This document shows positions 63,603 through 64,000 of a stretch of DNA of 64,000 nt, piece by piece. Location: positions 1 through 64,000 of the forward strand of contig CAJQUW010007236.1 of NCBI GenBank assembly GCA_907163375.1. Reading direction: 5' to 3'. The stretch comes from Prostheceraeus crozeri. Its lineage: Eukaryota; Platyhelminthes; Polycladida; Euryleptidae. The position numbers and the translations under genes were made by a program. Position 1 is the stretch's first letter. Every line of letters starts with the position of its first letter. Below the pieces are notes generated by a model that did no database searches, was not told the origin of the DNA, and worked only from the letters and a program-made list of their open reading frames with translations.

Positions 63603-63788
63603 AAAATCGTAAAAACTCTAGAAAATGATCACTCGGGATCAGCTGAAAATGATCAAGAAAACGATGTTGGAATGGATACTGCTACTTCTTCGAGTTCAAG
63701 TGATGAGGAAGGTGAAAAAGATATAGAGGAGATTGGTGGATATGCCGGAAACGACGAGAGGGGCGTATGGACCAACGTGCGTCTTTAG
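63603..63788 (+). other. Short acidic open frame, possible exon
   Basis: A 61-codon frame with an ATG at 63,672 encodes a Ser/Asp/Glu-rich stretch (TATSSSSSDEEGEKDIEE) ending in TAG. It follows an acceptor-like AACGCAG at about 63,593-63,599 and base use is less AT-rich than upstream. Such acidic linkers are common in nuclear proteins, but no family is recognisable. Confidence 0.3.
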
Positions 63789-64000
63789 CTGGTGTTTCGG
63801 GTGCAAAAATCCATTTGATGCCTACATTTACGATAACGATGAAGTAATTATACAATACAATGGCATCTTAACTCCATAGTCAGTATGCTTAGATTTTACT
63901 GGAGTGGAGATGGTTAGATCTGTACAAGTAAAATTAATCAAAATCTTCACGAGACAAATAAATAAGGTTTTGCCAATTGGAAAGAGCTCAGATATCGCAT

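Overview
The window looks like animal nuclear DNA, probably from an invertebrate. It holds a very long satellite array, AT-rich flanking DNA with almost no open frames, and the remains of three metazoan transposon types: a 5'-truncated LINE, a PIF/Harbinger DNA transposon and a Penelope-like element with a GIY-YIG endonuclease. Short words in the flank such as TACATGTA and TAGGCCTA are ones I associate with marine invertebrates, but I cannot name a species.

Bases 1 to about 47,575 (74% of the window) are one tandem array of a 55-bp unit, roughly 860 copies, whose left end lies outside the window. The plus strand of the unit is about 76% purine and 56% G+C. Because 55 is not a multiple of three and the consensus minus strand contains no stop triplet in any register, the array produces huge overlapping minus-strand open frames (up to 1,439 codons). 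All of them spell the same 55-residue cycle in different phases. I read these as a by-product of the satellite, not genes. The array is built from larger duplicated blocks of 6 to about 77 units. Bases 1 to about 10,900 carry dense one-base indels on top of these blocks, which looks like unpolished long-read sequence rather than old divergence.

Bases 47,576-64,000 are AT-rich, mostly non-coding DNA. In order they hold: a small fold-back repeat (about 47,930-48,150); the 3' end of a CR1/L2/Jockey-type LINE on the minus strand (49,481-50,310); a decayed Harbinger transposase with all three catalytic acids recognisable (51,674-52,985); an unrecognised broken coding stretch (53,740-54,120, minus); an inverted pair of interspersed repeats (55,715-55,940 and 57,071-57,230); and a direct pair of repeats that each end in a splice-donor-like site (57,578-57,712 and 61,327-61,459). 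Between the direct pair sits a Penelope-like element with a 13-bp target duplication and an inverted copy of its own 5' region at the far end (58,883-60,894, minus). A 207-codon single-exon ORF with a complete PHD finger follows (61,953-62,576, plus). A short acidic ORF lies at the right edge.

There is no operon or pathway here. The window is a satellite block next to a transposon-rich intergenic region, with one plausible small gene, the PHD-finger ORF, which may itself belong to a mobile element. Coordinates of repeat blocks are by eye and good to a few tens of bases unless a junction is stated.
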